From Geosiphon pyriformis (Eukaryota > Glomeromycota > Glomeromycetes > Archaeosporales > Geosiphonaceae), in NCBI GenBank assembly GCA_016748015.1, contig JAAOMT010000512.1, forward strand, positions 530,719 through 594,718: 64,000 bases of DNA, read 5' to 3'. The notes beneath the pieces were generated by a model. It ran no database searches, was not told where the DNA came from, and worked only from the letters and a program-made list of their open reading frames with translations. The translations under genes and the position numbers were made by a program. The number at the start of each line of letters is the position of its first letter. Within the stretch, counting starts at the first letter, position 1. Below are positions 11,291 to 22,813 of the stretch, piece by piece.

Positions 11291-11390
11291 TATAGAAAGC
11301 ACATGAACTTTACTTAGTTTAGAACACTTTTTGTTCTAAAATACTAGGTAATAGTTGGACCATACTCATTAAAACTTTAATAAAAAAAAT
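11260..11390 (+). other. LINE 3' tail, copy 1
   Basis: A conserved tail (a version of GGCTGGTTACATATAG, then TTTAGTTTAG, then ACTCATTAAA-CTTTAATA plus A-run). It recurs at 28651, 43865 and 51200. Such tails are usually what the LINE reverse transcriptase recognises to start copying. Confidence 0.7.
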
Positions 11391-12915
11391 AAATTTTCAA
11401 AGTAAAACTCATTATTTGTAAATCAAAAGAGATTATTATTACCAATTTATATTTATTGGTCAAAAATCACAAACACATTCAAATTCTAATCTACAACATA
11501 ATAAAAGACCCTATAAAAATACTAATTGGAATTATTATTAGACATTTAAATATTAAAGTTAAAAATTTATCATCTATTATTATTCTAAACTTTTCACAAT
11601 TGTATAGATATGTAAATCTTATATCTCAAATAATTCAAGAACAAAAAAATGTTATTTGCTATAACCAAAACAGTTAAAGCAAATAAATTTGGAAAATTTA
11701 GACTTACTTTAACACATGTAAATTAAACTACTGCTTAACAATTTTACTGATATATTTGCAAATAAAAATAAATTTAGCAGAACTAATATTATTTAACATT
11801 AAATTAAGATTAAAAATGCAATATTAATTAAGCAAAGAGCATATTAAATACTATTTGCTAGCCATAAAATTATTCATCAAGAAATCAACTGTATATTAAA
11901 CAACAAGTTAATTTAATCATTAATAAATTTATGGTTATTATTAGTTATATTAATTTAGAAAAAAATAAAAAAATTTGATTTTGTGTAAACTATAGAAAAC
12001 TCAACAGTATTACTTATAAAAACAGTTATTCAACTCTATTTATTCAGGAATTTTTTGATGTTTTTGGAAAAAAAAAAAAAAATTTTCATATTGAACTTAA
12101 ATAGTGATTATTAATAAATAATCATAAATTCAGCCAATAAAAAAAAACAGCATTTATTATATAAGAAAAAAACTTTGAAATTAATGTTATGCTTTTTGGC
12201 TTAATCAATGCTCCAGCCAATAAAAATTGTTTATTCTAAATTGCTATAAAAATCAGTAATATTTTATTTAGATAATACCAATATATTCTTTAAAATATTT
12301 AATAATTATTTCTATCATTTCCAACAAGTATTTAAAAGATTGAAAAGAGCAGAATTAAAATTGAATGCTACCAAGTGCTTTTTAAAAAAACAGAACTCAA
12401 GTTTTTAAAACATATTATTAGCAAAAATAGCATTAAAACAAATTCAAATAAAATTAAAATAGTTAAAAACTTTTTAGTATTCACTAATCTTACTAAACTT
12501 CAATTATTTTTGGAATTTGTCAAGTACTATTGACATTTTATTCACAATTTCTCTAAGTTGGCTTAATTATTTCACCAATTATAAGCAAAAAACACCAAGT
12601 ATAAATAGATAAAAAAACAACAAGAAGCTTTTAATACACTAAAAAAAAGCTTATTTAAGCTTTAGTGTTGATTTATCCAGATCACAACAAACTATTTATT
12701 ATTACTACCAATGTATTTGGCCAAGTATTTAAGAACTGTACTATTACAAAGAAGACCAAATAGATGAAAACATTCAGTAACATATGTCAGCCAAAGTTTG
12801 AGTTCAACAAAAAAAAACTATAGAACTCCAGTATTAGAACAATTGACTATTTATTGGGCTGTTATCAAATAGAAAGAATACTTAAGTCAGAAATTTAATG
12901 TATACACTGACAACA
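11391..12915 (+). pseudogene. Gypsy pol fragment: reverse transcriptase and RNase H start
   Basis: The plus strand reads as a degraded Ty3/gypsy reverse transcriptase: CVNYRKLNSIT near 11975, VMLFGLINAPA near 12190, the active site YLDN (usual YLDD) at 12265-12276, the KFLKHIISKNSIKT region near 12400, then RNase H (VLLQRRPN, YVSQSLSSTKKNY and AIYWAVIK-like text) to about 12910. It has stops and several frameshifts and no LTR on either side. It stops abruptly near 12915, where host flanking DNA begins. Confidence 0.75.
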
Positions 12916-13338
12916 ATTTTTTTTCCATATATATGTTTAATATTGTATTTTAAAAAGATTAAAAAGTTGTATTATATATATAATAATGCATATTTATATT
13001 AAATAAGTAATTTAAATAATTTGTAAAATTAAAATCAATTTCTGAAATTATCATTTTCCTCTTTAAAGCCACAGAAGTTACAATGTGAATACTTCACATT
13101 GTAAGTTTGTATTCAATATATCTCTAATAAATTCAGTAAAAATCTGAAAAATCCGCCCAAGAACTCATCCCAAGTTCCGAACAAGAGAGATTAATTAAAA
13201 GTTTGAACCTATCTTTTTATATTAAATTCGCAGTAATTATTATTAAAGCTATATTGTAGAAATCTAACTAAATCGTCAGCCTTTTCCTTTCACGTTTTAA
13301 TGTGTTTTGAAAGCCCCTTCTATAGTTTAACGTCACTT
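12916..13338. other. A+T-rich 3' flank of the MAM33-type gene
   Basis: No gene is visible. It marks the change from transposon to host DNA. A perfect 12-bp hairpin lies at 13078-13104. The part from about 13105 is likely 3' untranslated sequence of the minus-strand gene. Confidence 0.5.
13078..13104. repeat. Perfect hairpin, 12-bp arms and 3-base loop
   Basis: TTACAATGTGAA, loop TAC, TTCACATTGTAA. It is about 235 bp past the stop of the minus-strand gene. It could shape the 3' end of that transcript or be a small-element remnant. Confidence 0.6.
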
Positions 13339-14717
13339 TTAGGCTTGAACGAACTTCATTACATTGCGTAGCCAACCGATGTATTCTTTTTGTTCTTTAT
13401 AGTCAACATAATTGGGGATGAACAGGGCAAGTGAAGTGTCGATGCTGCGTTCCTCCAAATATCGCTCAAAGAGAATTTGGACCTCCTAATGAGGAAAAGG
13501 TTAATAAATAATTAAATAATCGAAAGCACGGAGGGCATTTTTGCGATAGACTATAAAGCGAGGCAATTATGAACTCATACATTGTCCAAGTTGTCAAATC
13601 GTGGACCAAGGTATAGTCTTCTCCTTTTCCAATCACCTTCTACCGTTAAATCATTAGCTAATTTTCCATCTTTGTAGTACGAGATACTGTCAATAATGAA
13701 GATACCATCCTCGCATGTCAGCTCAAAAGCCAATGCTCCTTTGTTTTCCTACAATGGAGAAGTTAGTAATTTAATTATTTATACAAGATTAGGTATTGGA
13801 ATGTGATGATGTTTACCTTTTCCACAGTTAAAACACATCTTATAGGAAAACTTTCATCGGACAGAACATCCTCATCCTGATATAAATATTACAACAATGT
13901 TATTTATCTTTTATGTGATTAAAATTATAAAATATTTAATCATCTTATTAGTATTTACTTCTGCGTTCTCATCACTACTAGATCCGTTCTCTCCTTCGTA
14001 CTCATCGTCAGAATACGAGTTTGTTGCTGAGGATGGAGATTCAGTCACCGAGAAAAGTAGCCGAAGTCTCCATTAAGAGACAAATACTTAGTATAAATTA
14101 TAGTTAAGAAAGAACTTCTCATATAACAGGTCTATGGCTTACCTTTCATTGCCAAAAGTCCTCGTTATTGCAACTTCATCGTGACCCGGTTTATCTTCAA
14201 TCTACGAGCCGGAACACGAAATTTGAAATACTTGAAATTTTGTTTGATCAAAAAAGGATCAGTAGACAAAATTTTCGAATGGAAAGATAATTTACTTTAA
14301 AAGTTTGTCTATTTAAAAATTCTTTTATGAAGTCTGGAGTATCCGTGGTATGTGAGGAATTTTCAGTTTCGGTCTTTATTTCATGAATTAGTTGATCTGC
14401 TAAGCTCTTGTCCACTACATCGGCAAAGTATCGATGGATGAAAAGATTTAATTGAGCATATTAAAGAACTAGAGTAGGAACTTGGCAAAGATCTCACCCA
14501 AGCCATTACTCAATAATCGATTACCATTTGTAGAAAAAGTACGAGTAGAATTTATCAACAGGTTGTCGTAAATAGAGTAAGGAAAGCATTGAAAACGAGT
14601 CGGCGCTGTAGCTTGCTTGAAAGAAGGTTTCAAATGAGAGCCCAAATACGGTCGGAAAGCTCTAAGTACTGAAAATCGAAGTAAAGAGGCCATAGAGACT
14701 TTGAAGAGATGTTGCAA
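13339..14717 (-). CDS. MAM33: MAM33/p32 (gC1qBP-family) mitochondrial matrix protein
   Basis: p32-family proteins are acidic trimeric ring proteins of the mitochondrial matrix that support ribosome assembly and mitochondrial translation. Seven exons join in frame: 14717-14498, 14414-14296, 14201-14143, 14067-13959, 13876-13817, 13748-13581 and 13485-13339, 882 nt, 293 residues. The N-terminus is basic and Ser/Arg-rich, as in a mitochondrial presequence. Family signatures follow: LADQLIHEIK, PDFIKEFLNRQTFKIED, GHDEVAITRTFGNE, an acidic loop (SDDEYEGENGSSSDENAE), and the C-terminal LGPRFDNLDN and YIGWLRNVMKFV. Length fits the family (about 280). Met at 14693 is another possible start. The exon 4 acceptor (GAG) is weak; all other introns are GT-AG with YAG. 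The assignment is from sequence pattern and not a search. Confidence 0.88.
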
Positions 14718-15815
14718 ATAAAAATTCTGTTCATGTCGATAATGTTTGAAGAATTATGAGTCATATTATCTGATAATGACCAATAAAATATCTCTGAGTC
14801 ATTTTATTTCCCAGTACACTGAAAAGGTTTATTTTTGCAATATTTATTTCCAATCCATGTTTTAAAACTTATTCTTATAGTTAATTATTATAATGTATAT
14901 GATTAATATAATTATCAATAAAACAATATATAAATATTAATGTTTGTTTGATAAAAACAATAAATTCTAAAATTTTGATTTATAGTTAATTACATTTAAT
15001 TAACACTAAATTGTAATTAAGCATGATATTTTATATATATAATTGTGAATATTATTTTAATAAATGAAAACAAAAATAATTTAACATTTAATGAAATTAA
15101 TTTTTTAGATATAAATATAAATAGCTAAGGATAAATTAAAAAACCTGAACTTTAACTTAAATAAGTTATATATATTTTTTATTGTTTTTAAAAATTATTT
15201 ACATAATTAGAATTTTCTTTTATGATTAATTTTTTATTTCAAAATAAAATATATAAGAAATTATTTTAATTGGCATTATTCGAGTGAAATGACAGTTTCA
15301 TAAAAAAAAATACTTTAAAACTTCGATTTAAACAATCAAATTTGCAATATTGAACAGTTAGAATTTTGAAAAAATAGCATCAGCAATATCGCCAGCACGA
15401 AATTAGTTAGTGCTGCAACAAACCAAAGTGAACTTGTGACGTCATCACCCATCATTATTTACGCCTTTTTTTTCAGCACTAAAAATACCATCAATAATGA
15501 TATGATTGTCACAGTTACTCACATAGTAGGAATCAATCACATCCTATCTCGAGATTTTTAATTTTATTCTCTTCATGTAAGGAGAAAAAAAACGAATGAA
15601 AAAGATGAGGCGAGACTTGTTTCGTGAGAAAGATGCCCGTCACGCGCGCCTCCCAAATTTCCCACCAACATTGTCGGCAGAATCGGAATGAAATTCAGAG
15701 GAAGTTTTGTCACTAATCATTAGGACAGCGAAGTTCACTGACGCAAGGAGATCACCTACGCATCATGTTTCCTCGCGATTCTGGGCTTTGTTGGTGTTGA
15801 CCGAGTAGATCAGGC
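14718..15815. other. Intergenic region
   Basis: Very A+T-rich to about 15360, then closer to 40% G+C. A TGACGTCA (CRE/bZIP-type) site is at 15437-15444. No gene is visible. Proximal sequence left of 15300 should include the MAM33 promoter. Confidence 0.4.
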
Positions 15816-17995
15816 TCACTTGGCCGTTGCGGCGACCAGATCAGACTTTTTGACAACATTCGGCGTGCCGTTGACGTCTTGATACGTTCCAGCGTAGTCG
15901 GACAGACGGAATACGTTGCTAATTGGACGAGTGACATCGTATACGAGGTAAAACGAGTCAAGGGCTCTATCATTTCGTATAAAGATAGCAACACCAACCT
16001 TCAATGCCAGAAAGCGCGCAAGGGGCTTGAGCAACAACACGTACGAATTGAATTGCTGAGGCAGCGCGACGTGGAAAACCTCTGCAAACAGGTAGAGGCC
16101 AGAGCACGGCAGGTCCATGACATACACCCTGCACTCGAGAACTTTCCCCAAAAGACGAAAAACTTGGTTTGCAACGAAAGATATACTTATAACACATGCA
16201 CACAACTGGAATACTCACCCGACGTCAGGACTCCAAAGACCTCGATATATACCGTAATTTACCGCATAAAAGACCCCCTTATTGTAGACTCGGGTATGAA
16301 AATGTAATATACCCGGGTCTATAATACTAATTGGATGATGTAATCGCCATGTGATTTATAATAAAAAATTCGAAAAAAGTAAACTCATGATAAATACCCC
16401 CCCCCAAATACAATACCCTCTTCTGAACAATAGACCCAGGGGGGGGGAAGTCTAACTCAAAAAAATCAAGGGTTGAAATGTAACAGACCCGGATCTTTTA
16501 TGCCGTAAATTACGGCACTATCACGCTCTTTTGATCTTCGGGCAGAAATGCATAGACAAGGTCCAGCTGATCTTTGAACCCTCTTGCTAGTTTCCTCCGG
16601 TCGCTCAAAAACTTGGATTGGCCTTTGAGGCTATCGTTAAGGCTTGACGCCATGTATCGCGGGTGAGTAGAGCCGCGTCCAACTTTGCATGACATATTCT
16701 TTCGAAAGGAAACGGCCCGAGATGCCACTTCACCGCTAAATGTGCATGAGAAGAACAGAGTCTGGAAATTTGACGAAACCTGTGGAATTACTTACCGGAC
16801 GACCTGGAGAGCAGTTACATCGAAAAAGAGTTGATCGATGAACAATCCAAATACATGTACTTGAAAGAATCCTTCTGAGTTATGTTGGTCAAGCAGCGGG
16901 TTGTTGGTAAACTCGAATAAGGTGAGCTTTTAAGGATCCAAGATAATGAAGTTAGAATACGGCTGTATGTGACAAAAAAAAGAACACTTACAATTTGTTC
17001 ACAACTGTCTGGACGTAGTTCAAGTCATAGTGCTCTTTAATGTTGTATTCTGAGCATATTGGTTCCAATACCGCTCGCCTTGCGTCTTTAATATTGGACT
17101 AATAGAATATATACCAGATGTTGAGTAACATGAACCAAAAAAGCGTTCCTGTACTGAAGAAAACCTTACTGTCATTAGAATATTCAGGTAGGCAAGAGCC
17201 TTGTCTGAGGGTGCGTGCCGATCTCGCTTCTCGTCACAAGCTGCGCAGAGCTCCAGCCCACCAAACGCCTTGCAAATGTCATTGCATATAAGCGAAGTCT
17301 TGATGAGCTCCATGATATAGCGGTTCGCGAGGCCGTAGGCACGAGTGAAAGATTAGGATAAATTGTACAACTCCTACGTAAGAATATAACAAGGGTGGAT
17401 ACATACCAGTCATTTTCGCCGACCTTCTCGAACATCACACCTATATCTGTATTGTCTGCCAGAAACCACTTTGGTTCATCTCCTCGTCCAAATACGATGG
17501 CCGTGATGTCTTCGCCCTCGTTTAAGTCCTCTGTGACGCCTTCGTTTGGTGTTTGTACGGAATCCTTGGTTGTAATCTGTAACACATAGAACCACTCTAT
17601 GGGTTAACACTGTAAAACATGCGACAATAAATCGGATTATTCTACCATTCTAAGTTTTTTGGACGAAATCGATAACGATTCTGTTTACGTTTTCCCAACG
17701 ATTTCTTCAAAAATAACAAAAGAATAAGTTAACAATAACGTGATCAGTTGGAAAGCTAGATCATATCTGAACATACACATACCAGAGCCCCACCAATGTT
17801 CATCATTACGCCGCATGCAGCATCAATCTACGAATCATAAGTCAATCTGTTAAAAATCATACATGGAAGGTAAAACCAAATATTTTCAAAACTTACTGAA
17901 GCAAGCTCTATCTCGCCCTCTTTTCTTTTAATTTCTTCACGTTCCTGAACATAGTTCCAGAAGTCCATTGTATCGGGATCTTTGGTACGATGTTG
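15816..17995 (-). pseudogene. Decayed multi-exon gene of unrecognised family, interrupted by a MITE
   Basis: Unlike the transposons around it, this block has host-like G+C and CpG. On the minus strand, exon-like pieces are: 17995-17897 (NYVQEREEIKRKEGEIELAS), 17827-17783 (IDAACGVMMNIGGAL), a basic piece near 17700, 17576-17407 (GRGDEPKWFLADNTDIGVMF), about 17370-17170 (MELIKTSLICNDICKAFGGL), about 16925-16800 (FFQVHVFGLFIDQLFFDVTAL), about 16760-16516, and a last exon from 16162 to the stop at 15816 (ECRVYVMDLPCSGLYLFAEV). A TAA and a 1-nt phase slip near 17365 and the 264-bp insertion at 16252-16515 argue it is dead. Most remaining boundaries are GT-AG. I do not recognise the domain. It may belong to one of the large lineage-specific families of these fungi. 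Confidence 0.55.
16252..16515. mobile_element. MITE with CCGTAATTTAC terminal inverted repeats
   Basis: The left end reads CCGTAATTTACCGCATAAAA and the right end, on the other strand, CCGTAATTTACGGCATAAAA, with a further shared AGAyCC. Length is 264 bp, with no coding capacity. Flanks fit a TA target duplication with one copy now TG (minus strand): removing the element and one TA restores an open exon, ...VIV-YIEVFGVLTS.... It contains runs of C and G (16397, 16440). Superfamily is unassigned; TA suggests Tc1-mariner. Confidence 0.75.
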
Positions 17996-18078
17996 CTAGG
18001 ATAGAAAGAAACCACCTTAGAAGATCGTCACAAGAAAATATGACCTGAAAGTGTTTATGTTTATATGGAAGCAGCACC

Positions 18079-18275
18079 ACAACGAATACGTAGATCATCA
18101 AGGACAAACATATAGAATATCCCTGGTTGTGTGGTTAACCCTTGTGAAATTTCTGAAATTCTGAACCCAGTTTAGAACGTCAGATGCAGTATAGCCCATG
18201 AAAAACACGTAGATTTCAAGGATTATGACATGCAAACCATGACGAACACGTAGATCATCAAGGAGAGACACCTAG
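18079..18275. repeat. Three imperfect copies of a CACGTAGATCATCAAGGA motif
   Basis: Copies begin near 18083 (ACGTAGATCATCAAGGA), 18208 (CACGTAGATTTCAAGGA) and 18247 (CACGTAGATCATCAAGGA). They sit just upstream (minus strand) of the decayed gene, in otherwise unassigned DNA from 17996 to 18340. No coding frame is seen through them. Confidence 0.55.
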
Positions 18276-18344
18276 ACTCTTCCCGTAGCCGTCAAGGGTA
18301 CACCCGAACTGCTACTTCGAAATATATGTATTACTATAAAATAT

Positions 18345-19020
18345 TAGGATTTAAATCATTTGGCTGTAAATTGTAAAATGTTTTTATTTTTTTACTTAAA
18401 TTTGTTTTCAAATTTATTAGTAATTTTACTGTTTTAGCTTTATCTTTTATTAATATAAAATCTTATATTAAAGCTGTTATTTCTTTAGCTTTTTTTTATG
18501 TTGTTTTTTTGGCTGTTTTTGTTGTTAATTCTAAGTTTAATTCTAAATTGAATTCTTTAAAATCTTAAATTATAAACTTAAATTTATTATTAAATTAATT
18601 ATTTTTTTATTACTTTAATTATTATTTTTTAATTAAAAATATAAAAAAAAATTTGTTTATTATGTTGAAAGTTTTGGCTAATATATTTAAAAACTTTGTT
18701 AATTTAAAATTAAAATAGAATTTAGCAATATAAATAATAATAAAATTAATATTGTTAAAGCATTTTTTTGAATAAAACCATCTCTAATTTTAATATTAAA
18801 AATAATATTAAAAAAATTAAACTGTTTTTTAATAAGTTTATTTTTAATACTTAAAATTTGAATAATATTATAAAAAAACTTAGTAATTTGAATTTTTTTC
18901 CAACTTTTTATGATTTAACTTAGTTAATATTTTAACTTAATTAGTGTTTTAACTAATTTAAATAATTGATTACATATAAAAAATATGTAAAATATATTTA
19001 ATTTAAGTTATTTAATTTGA
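18345..19020 (+). pseudogene. LINE ORF1 C-terminal fragment and decayed 3' tail
   Basis: The start reads as the second half of the ORF1 zinc knuckle (HLAVNCKM), as at 10612-10640, then a very A+T-rich Leu/Ile/Asn-rich frame with many stops. It ends near 18960-19020 with a decayed LINE tail (GATTACATATAAAAAATATG). Closely similar decayed text lies at 43989-44648 and 51339-51600. Confidence 0.5.
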
Positions 19021-19189
19021 TATTTTATTTTTTATTTTTTTATTATTAAGTTTAATAAGTATAAATCAATTACTATCTAATATATAGAACCAAAACTAAG
19101 AATTAAAATAATATTACACTCTTATATGAATAAAAATTTTCTTATTCAAACTTGAAAAAAATAAATAAGACATATAAAACCAAAATTAA

Positions 19190-19394
19190 TACTGTTATAA
19201 ATAAACTTAATGAGATATAATAATAAAATTTAATGCTTTAAGTTTGAATAAAAGAGCTTAAAAGTTTTTATTATAAATATTTGAAATAAGTTGATAATAT
19301 TAGTTTTTAAAGATTTTTATTAATTTTACTTATAGAGTTCTTTGTTTATAAAATACAGAGAGATATTTTGGCTGTTCACTATCAGTATAAATTT
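19190..19394 (-). repeat. Fragment of a second gypsy LTR family
   Basis: Matches 27357-27560 in the same orientation (AATAAACTTRATRAGATAT, TTTAAGTTTGAATAA, and TATTTTGRYTGTT). On the minus strand it is the 3' end of an LTR. Degraded; no coding sequence. Confidence 0.5.
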
Positions 19395-19892
19395 AAAAAA
19401 TATAGAAAATTTTAATAGAGCTCAATATTAAAAAGAGGAAATAATGTTACTTATAGAAATTAGGAATTATAATAGTAGATAAAATAGTCAATCAGAAATA
19501 AGTGTAGTAACAAAAAAAATCCAGAATTTTTTAAAAGATAATTTTTTATAACTTGAAGTAAAATCACATCAATATTAATAAAATATCTAATTAATATTCA
19601 ATTCATGTTATTATTTCTTAATTAAAAATATTAATCACTTTTTTTACTATTAATATTTCATGTTAATAGAATTTAATACTTAACTACACTAGACTAATAG
19701 CTCTTGATTACAGCTATTTATAAGATACTAATTTTTTATTTTCATTTATTTCGTTTTTTTGTTGTTTAATAATTAATTAAAGAGATTAAACATTAAACAT
19801 TTGATGTTAAAAATAGTCTGGTAAAAGATCTGAAAACAAGAATAGAAATTTAAAGATGACTTATCAGAAAGACATAACTACTAAAATAAACT
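19395..19892 (+). repeat. Truncated plus-strand gypsy family 1 3' LTR with its polypurine tract
   Basis: 19395-19442 matches the last bases inside gypsy element 1 (CAATATTAAAAAGAGGAAA), a polypurine tract. TGTTAC at 19446 opens the LTR with near-original termini. The LTR stops at 19892, about 190 bp short of its end, against the inverted LTR of the next element. The two form a head-to-head pair. Confidence 0.7.
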
Positions 19893-19894
19893 GG

Positions 19895-20654
19895 TGTTAT
19901 AAGTAATTATTTAAGATATTAGAACAAATAACAAACTTATAACTTGGTGTTCAATAGCTGGTAATATTGATAATTTCTGAAAATTTTAAAGTCTAAAGGT
20001 TTTAATTAAGTTTTTTGTATAATAAACAGAAATTAAATTAATGGTTTTATCTGTAAATTTTTTTTTTCAACATAGTAGCCAGTTTATTCTAACAGTTATG
20101 TTCTTTTGGTAAGCTATTCTTAAATTTTTACTCTTGTTTTCAAGTTTGTTACCAGGCTTTTCTTGACATCAAATACTTAGTGCTTAATCTTTTTAATTAA
20201 TTAATAAACAACAAAAAAATGAAATAAATAAAAATAAAAAATTAATATTATATTGATAACTGTAATTAAAAACTATTGGTCTAGTATAGTTAAGTATTAA
20301 ATTTTATCAACATAGAATATTAATAGTAAAGAAAGTGATTAATATTCTTAATTAAAAGATAGTAATATAGATTGAATGTTAATTAAATATTTTATTAATA
20401 TTAATGTGATTTTACTTCAAGTTATAGAAAACTATTTTTTAAAGAAAGGAGTATTGTTGTTTTTAAACTGAATTTAATTTTATTTATTTTATTAAATTTT
20501 TTTGGAACTTTTTTTGTTTTTAACACTTTTGCTATATATATATAATTTATATTATATAAGATTTTTTGAAATCTTAAAATTTTTTTTTTTGCTACACTTA
20601 TTTTTGATTGGCTATTTTACTTATTATTATAATTCCTAATTTCTATAAATAACA
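19895..20654 (-). repeat. 3' LTR of the minus-strand gypsy element
   Basis: Starts TGTTATAAGTAATTATTT and ends CTATAAATAACA in plus reading, both near the expected termini. It is inverted relative to 19446-19892. A TATATATATA run at about 20534 corresponds to the U3 TATA region. Confidence 0.75.
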
Positions 20655-20699
20655 ATGTTTTTTCTTGACTAAAAATGTTGTTTTATATTCTTTTATCAA

Positions 20700-22700
20700 G
20701 TATTGTTTTTTTATAAGCAAGACATAATTTGTTGTCTCATTTTTTTTGTCATTTTAGATAACCAAAATGTTCTTTGTAGTATACTTTACAGTAATAATAG
20801 GTATGTGTTTTATAATCTTTTTTATACAATATTTAAGCTTCCATAGATAAAAGCTTTTTTTGCAGTCTTTGTACTTGAGTAGAATATATAATAGTTTTTT
20901 TCTTGGTTTTGTTAAGTATAAAACATGTCAATTATTATTTGTTTCTTTTGTAAAAATGGTGGCTTAAGATTTGTTTTTTTTTTTTTTGTTGTCTCAAAAA
21001 AGTATTGGTTATAGTTTATTGTGATTATTTTTAGTTCACAAAACTTAATAGACTTCTTAAATAAGTTTGTTTGTTTCTTTTTTGAATTCTATCAATAACT
21101 GTAATTGAGTTGTTTTAAAGTAATCACAGGTAGCTAATACTTAAGTATGCTAATTATTTTAACTAAACTGTAGTTTTTAAATATTTCAATTAAGCATATT
21201 ATTAGTTATTATTAATGAGAGCTTGATATTGTGTGACTTTTATAACAAAAACTTTAATAGATATAATAATGCTATTAACTTCAAAAGAGAAGTTATTAAT
21301 TTTGCCAATAAGAATTTTAGTTGCATTATTAGTTGTAATAATTCTGGTGTTAGTAGTGTGATCAACTTAGCAATTTAATTGGTCCATAAATTGTTATGTA
21401 ATAATGCTGTCTGCTAATTCATTATTAAAAATTAATTTGATAAATTGGCCATCAATTTTGATATTAGTATATATTGTGATAATTGGTTTAGCATTAAGAA
21501 CAACTCCACTAAATAAAGACACTGTTGTTAATTCTTCTAATTTGAAAAGAAAAATGGCTGCAAATAATTTGTTTTCAGTAACTATTGCTAATGGAATATT
21601 GTTGATAAGTAGTGTTTTTGGGTTTTTAAAGTTGTTGAATAAGTTGTTTTTTGGAGTAACCAAAAAACTTAAATAGTTCTGAGAATTTGGGTTTTGGGTG
21701 TATCCACTTTTCAAATTTTTTGAATGTAATTCTAATGACTATTTGATTGGTTGATATATTACTATTACTAATCTCCAATTTTGTTGAATATGAATGATTT
21801 TAGTCTTGAATTTCTGGTTAATATTGGTACAGTAATTTAGAATAGTGCTTAAATTTGTTGAAGTTAATAAATTATTTGTGGCTGTGATTGATATATTACT
21901 GGTGTTAAAGTTTAATAAACAGAAAGTAAGTATATTGGTTGTTGCATTATTAATTAATATAAAGTTTAATGTTAATATTATTCTTGATTTTAAGTATAAT
22001 TTGGAGTTTAAAACTGGTAATTAGGGTTTTTATATTGGTTTTTTAATCATGAATTGTTAGATTTGAAGTGGCAATCTGCTTTTAGATGATTTTGTTTATT
22101 ATAATAGTAACAATTACACATTTTTTATTATCACAATAAATTAATTAATGATAATAAACATAACTGTTATTAGAAACAATTGAAATTTTTTTGGTTGTTG
22201 TAATAATAAAAAAGTTAATAGATTGTTTAATTATTAGTTAAATATCTCTTTAATTTCTGGTTAATAGAATTATTAAATTGTTTTAACTTAGAATTTAATT
22301 CAAATAATTTGTTTATAATTAGATTTACAACTTATATATGATTGGCTTTAAGTTTGGCTAATTCAAAATCTTTGGTATGTATAACTGCATCTTGGAAAAA
22401 ATTTGTGTATATTGAATATATTCATTGTAATAAGCTGCTGCATAATCCATAAATGAATTGATTTAAGATCTGTGGTTCTGTAAAATAGTCAGCTTTAATT
22501 ATTTGAATTTAATACAGATTTTAATAGAAACATTCTAGATATATAATAATTATTTCAGTATTGTTTTGTTTGATAATAGTAAAGTTAGTTAATAACCAAT
22601 TAATACTGTTGTAATTGCTAAAATATTGTAGAAATATAGTTTTAAATATGTTAAAAGTTTGTGGTTTGTTGATTAGACTCTAATACTATAAGTCAATAAT
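20700..22700 (-). pseudogene. Gag C-terminus, zinc knuckle and aspartic protease of minus-strand gypsy
   Basis: The aspartic protease matures gag-pol. On the minus strand 21714-21394 is a 106-residue open frame ending in the family's catalytic region (KIDGQFIKLIFNNELADSII), where the usual Asp-Ser-Gly is Asn-Asn-Glu. Upstream, 22124-22062 encodes a knuckle reading CYYYNKQNHLKADC, so the second Cys of CxxCxxxxHxxxxC is Tyr (TGT to TAT). After the protease the frame decays through RNGQHTRV-like and Cys-poor Lys-rich text to about 20700. All named changes are G-to-A on the coding strand. Confidence 0.7.
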
Positions 22701-22813
22701 ATTCTAAAGAAAGTATGAGATAACTTAAAATGCTTTAGCATTATTCTATTCATTGGTTGTGATAGCTTTTATTATATTATTCAGTTATGTTTGGGCATTG
22801 TTTTCTTTATTAA

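Larger units (their letters stand above)
1..11390 (+). mobile_element. LINE copy A (non-LTR retrotransposon), ORF1 plus 3' tail only, split by gypsy element 1
   Basis: The two ends of this block are parts of one LINE. ORF1 text runs from about 192 to 1434, stops mid-codon-run at a gypsy LTR, and resumes at 10561 with the next codons of the same protein, leading into a CCHC zinc knuckle. After ORF1 the sequence passes directly to a 3' tail that also occurs at 28651, 43865 and 51200. There is no endonuclease or reverse transcriptase ORF2, so this copy is internally deleted and depended on others to move. It resembles a LINE family I know from Rhizophagus; that resemblance is from memory and not a search. 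Confidence 0.72.

Noticed and set aside
15879-16307. 142-residue plus frame
   Set aside because: It is antisense to the last exon of the decayed gene and runs into the MITE.
17184-17585. 133-residue minus frame as a gene
   Set aside because: It reads through intron-like sequence and uses the wrong frame after 17407; only the part before that matches the exon reading.
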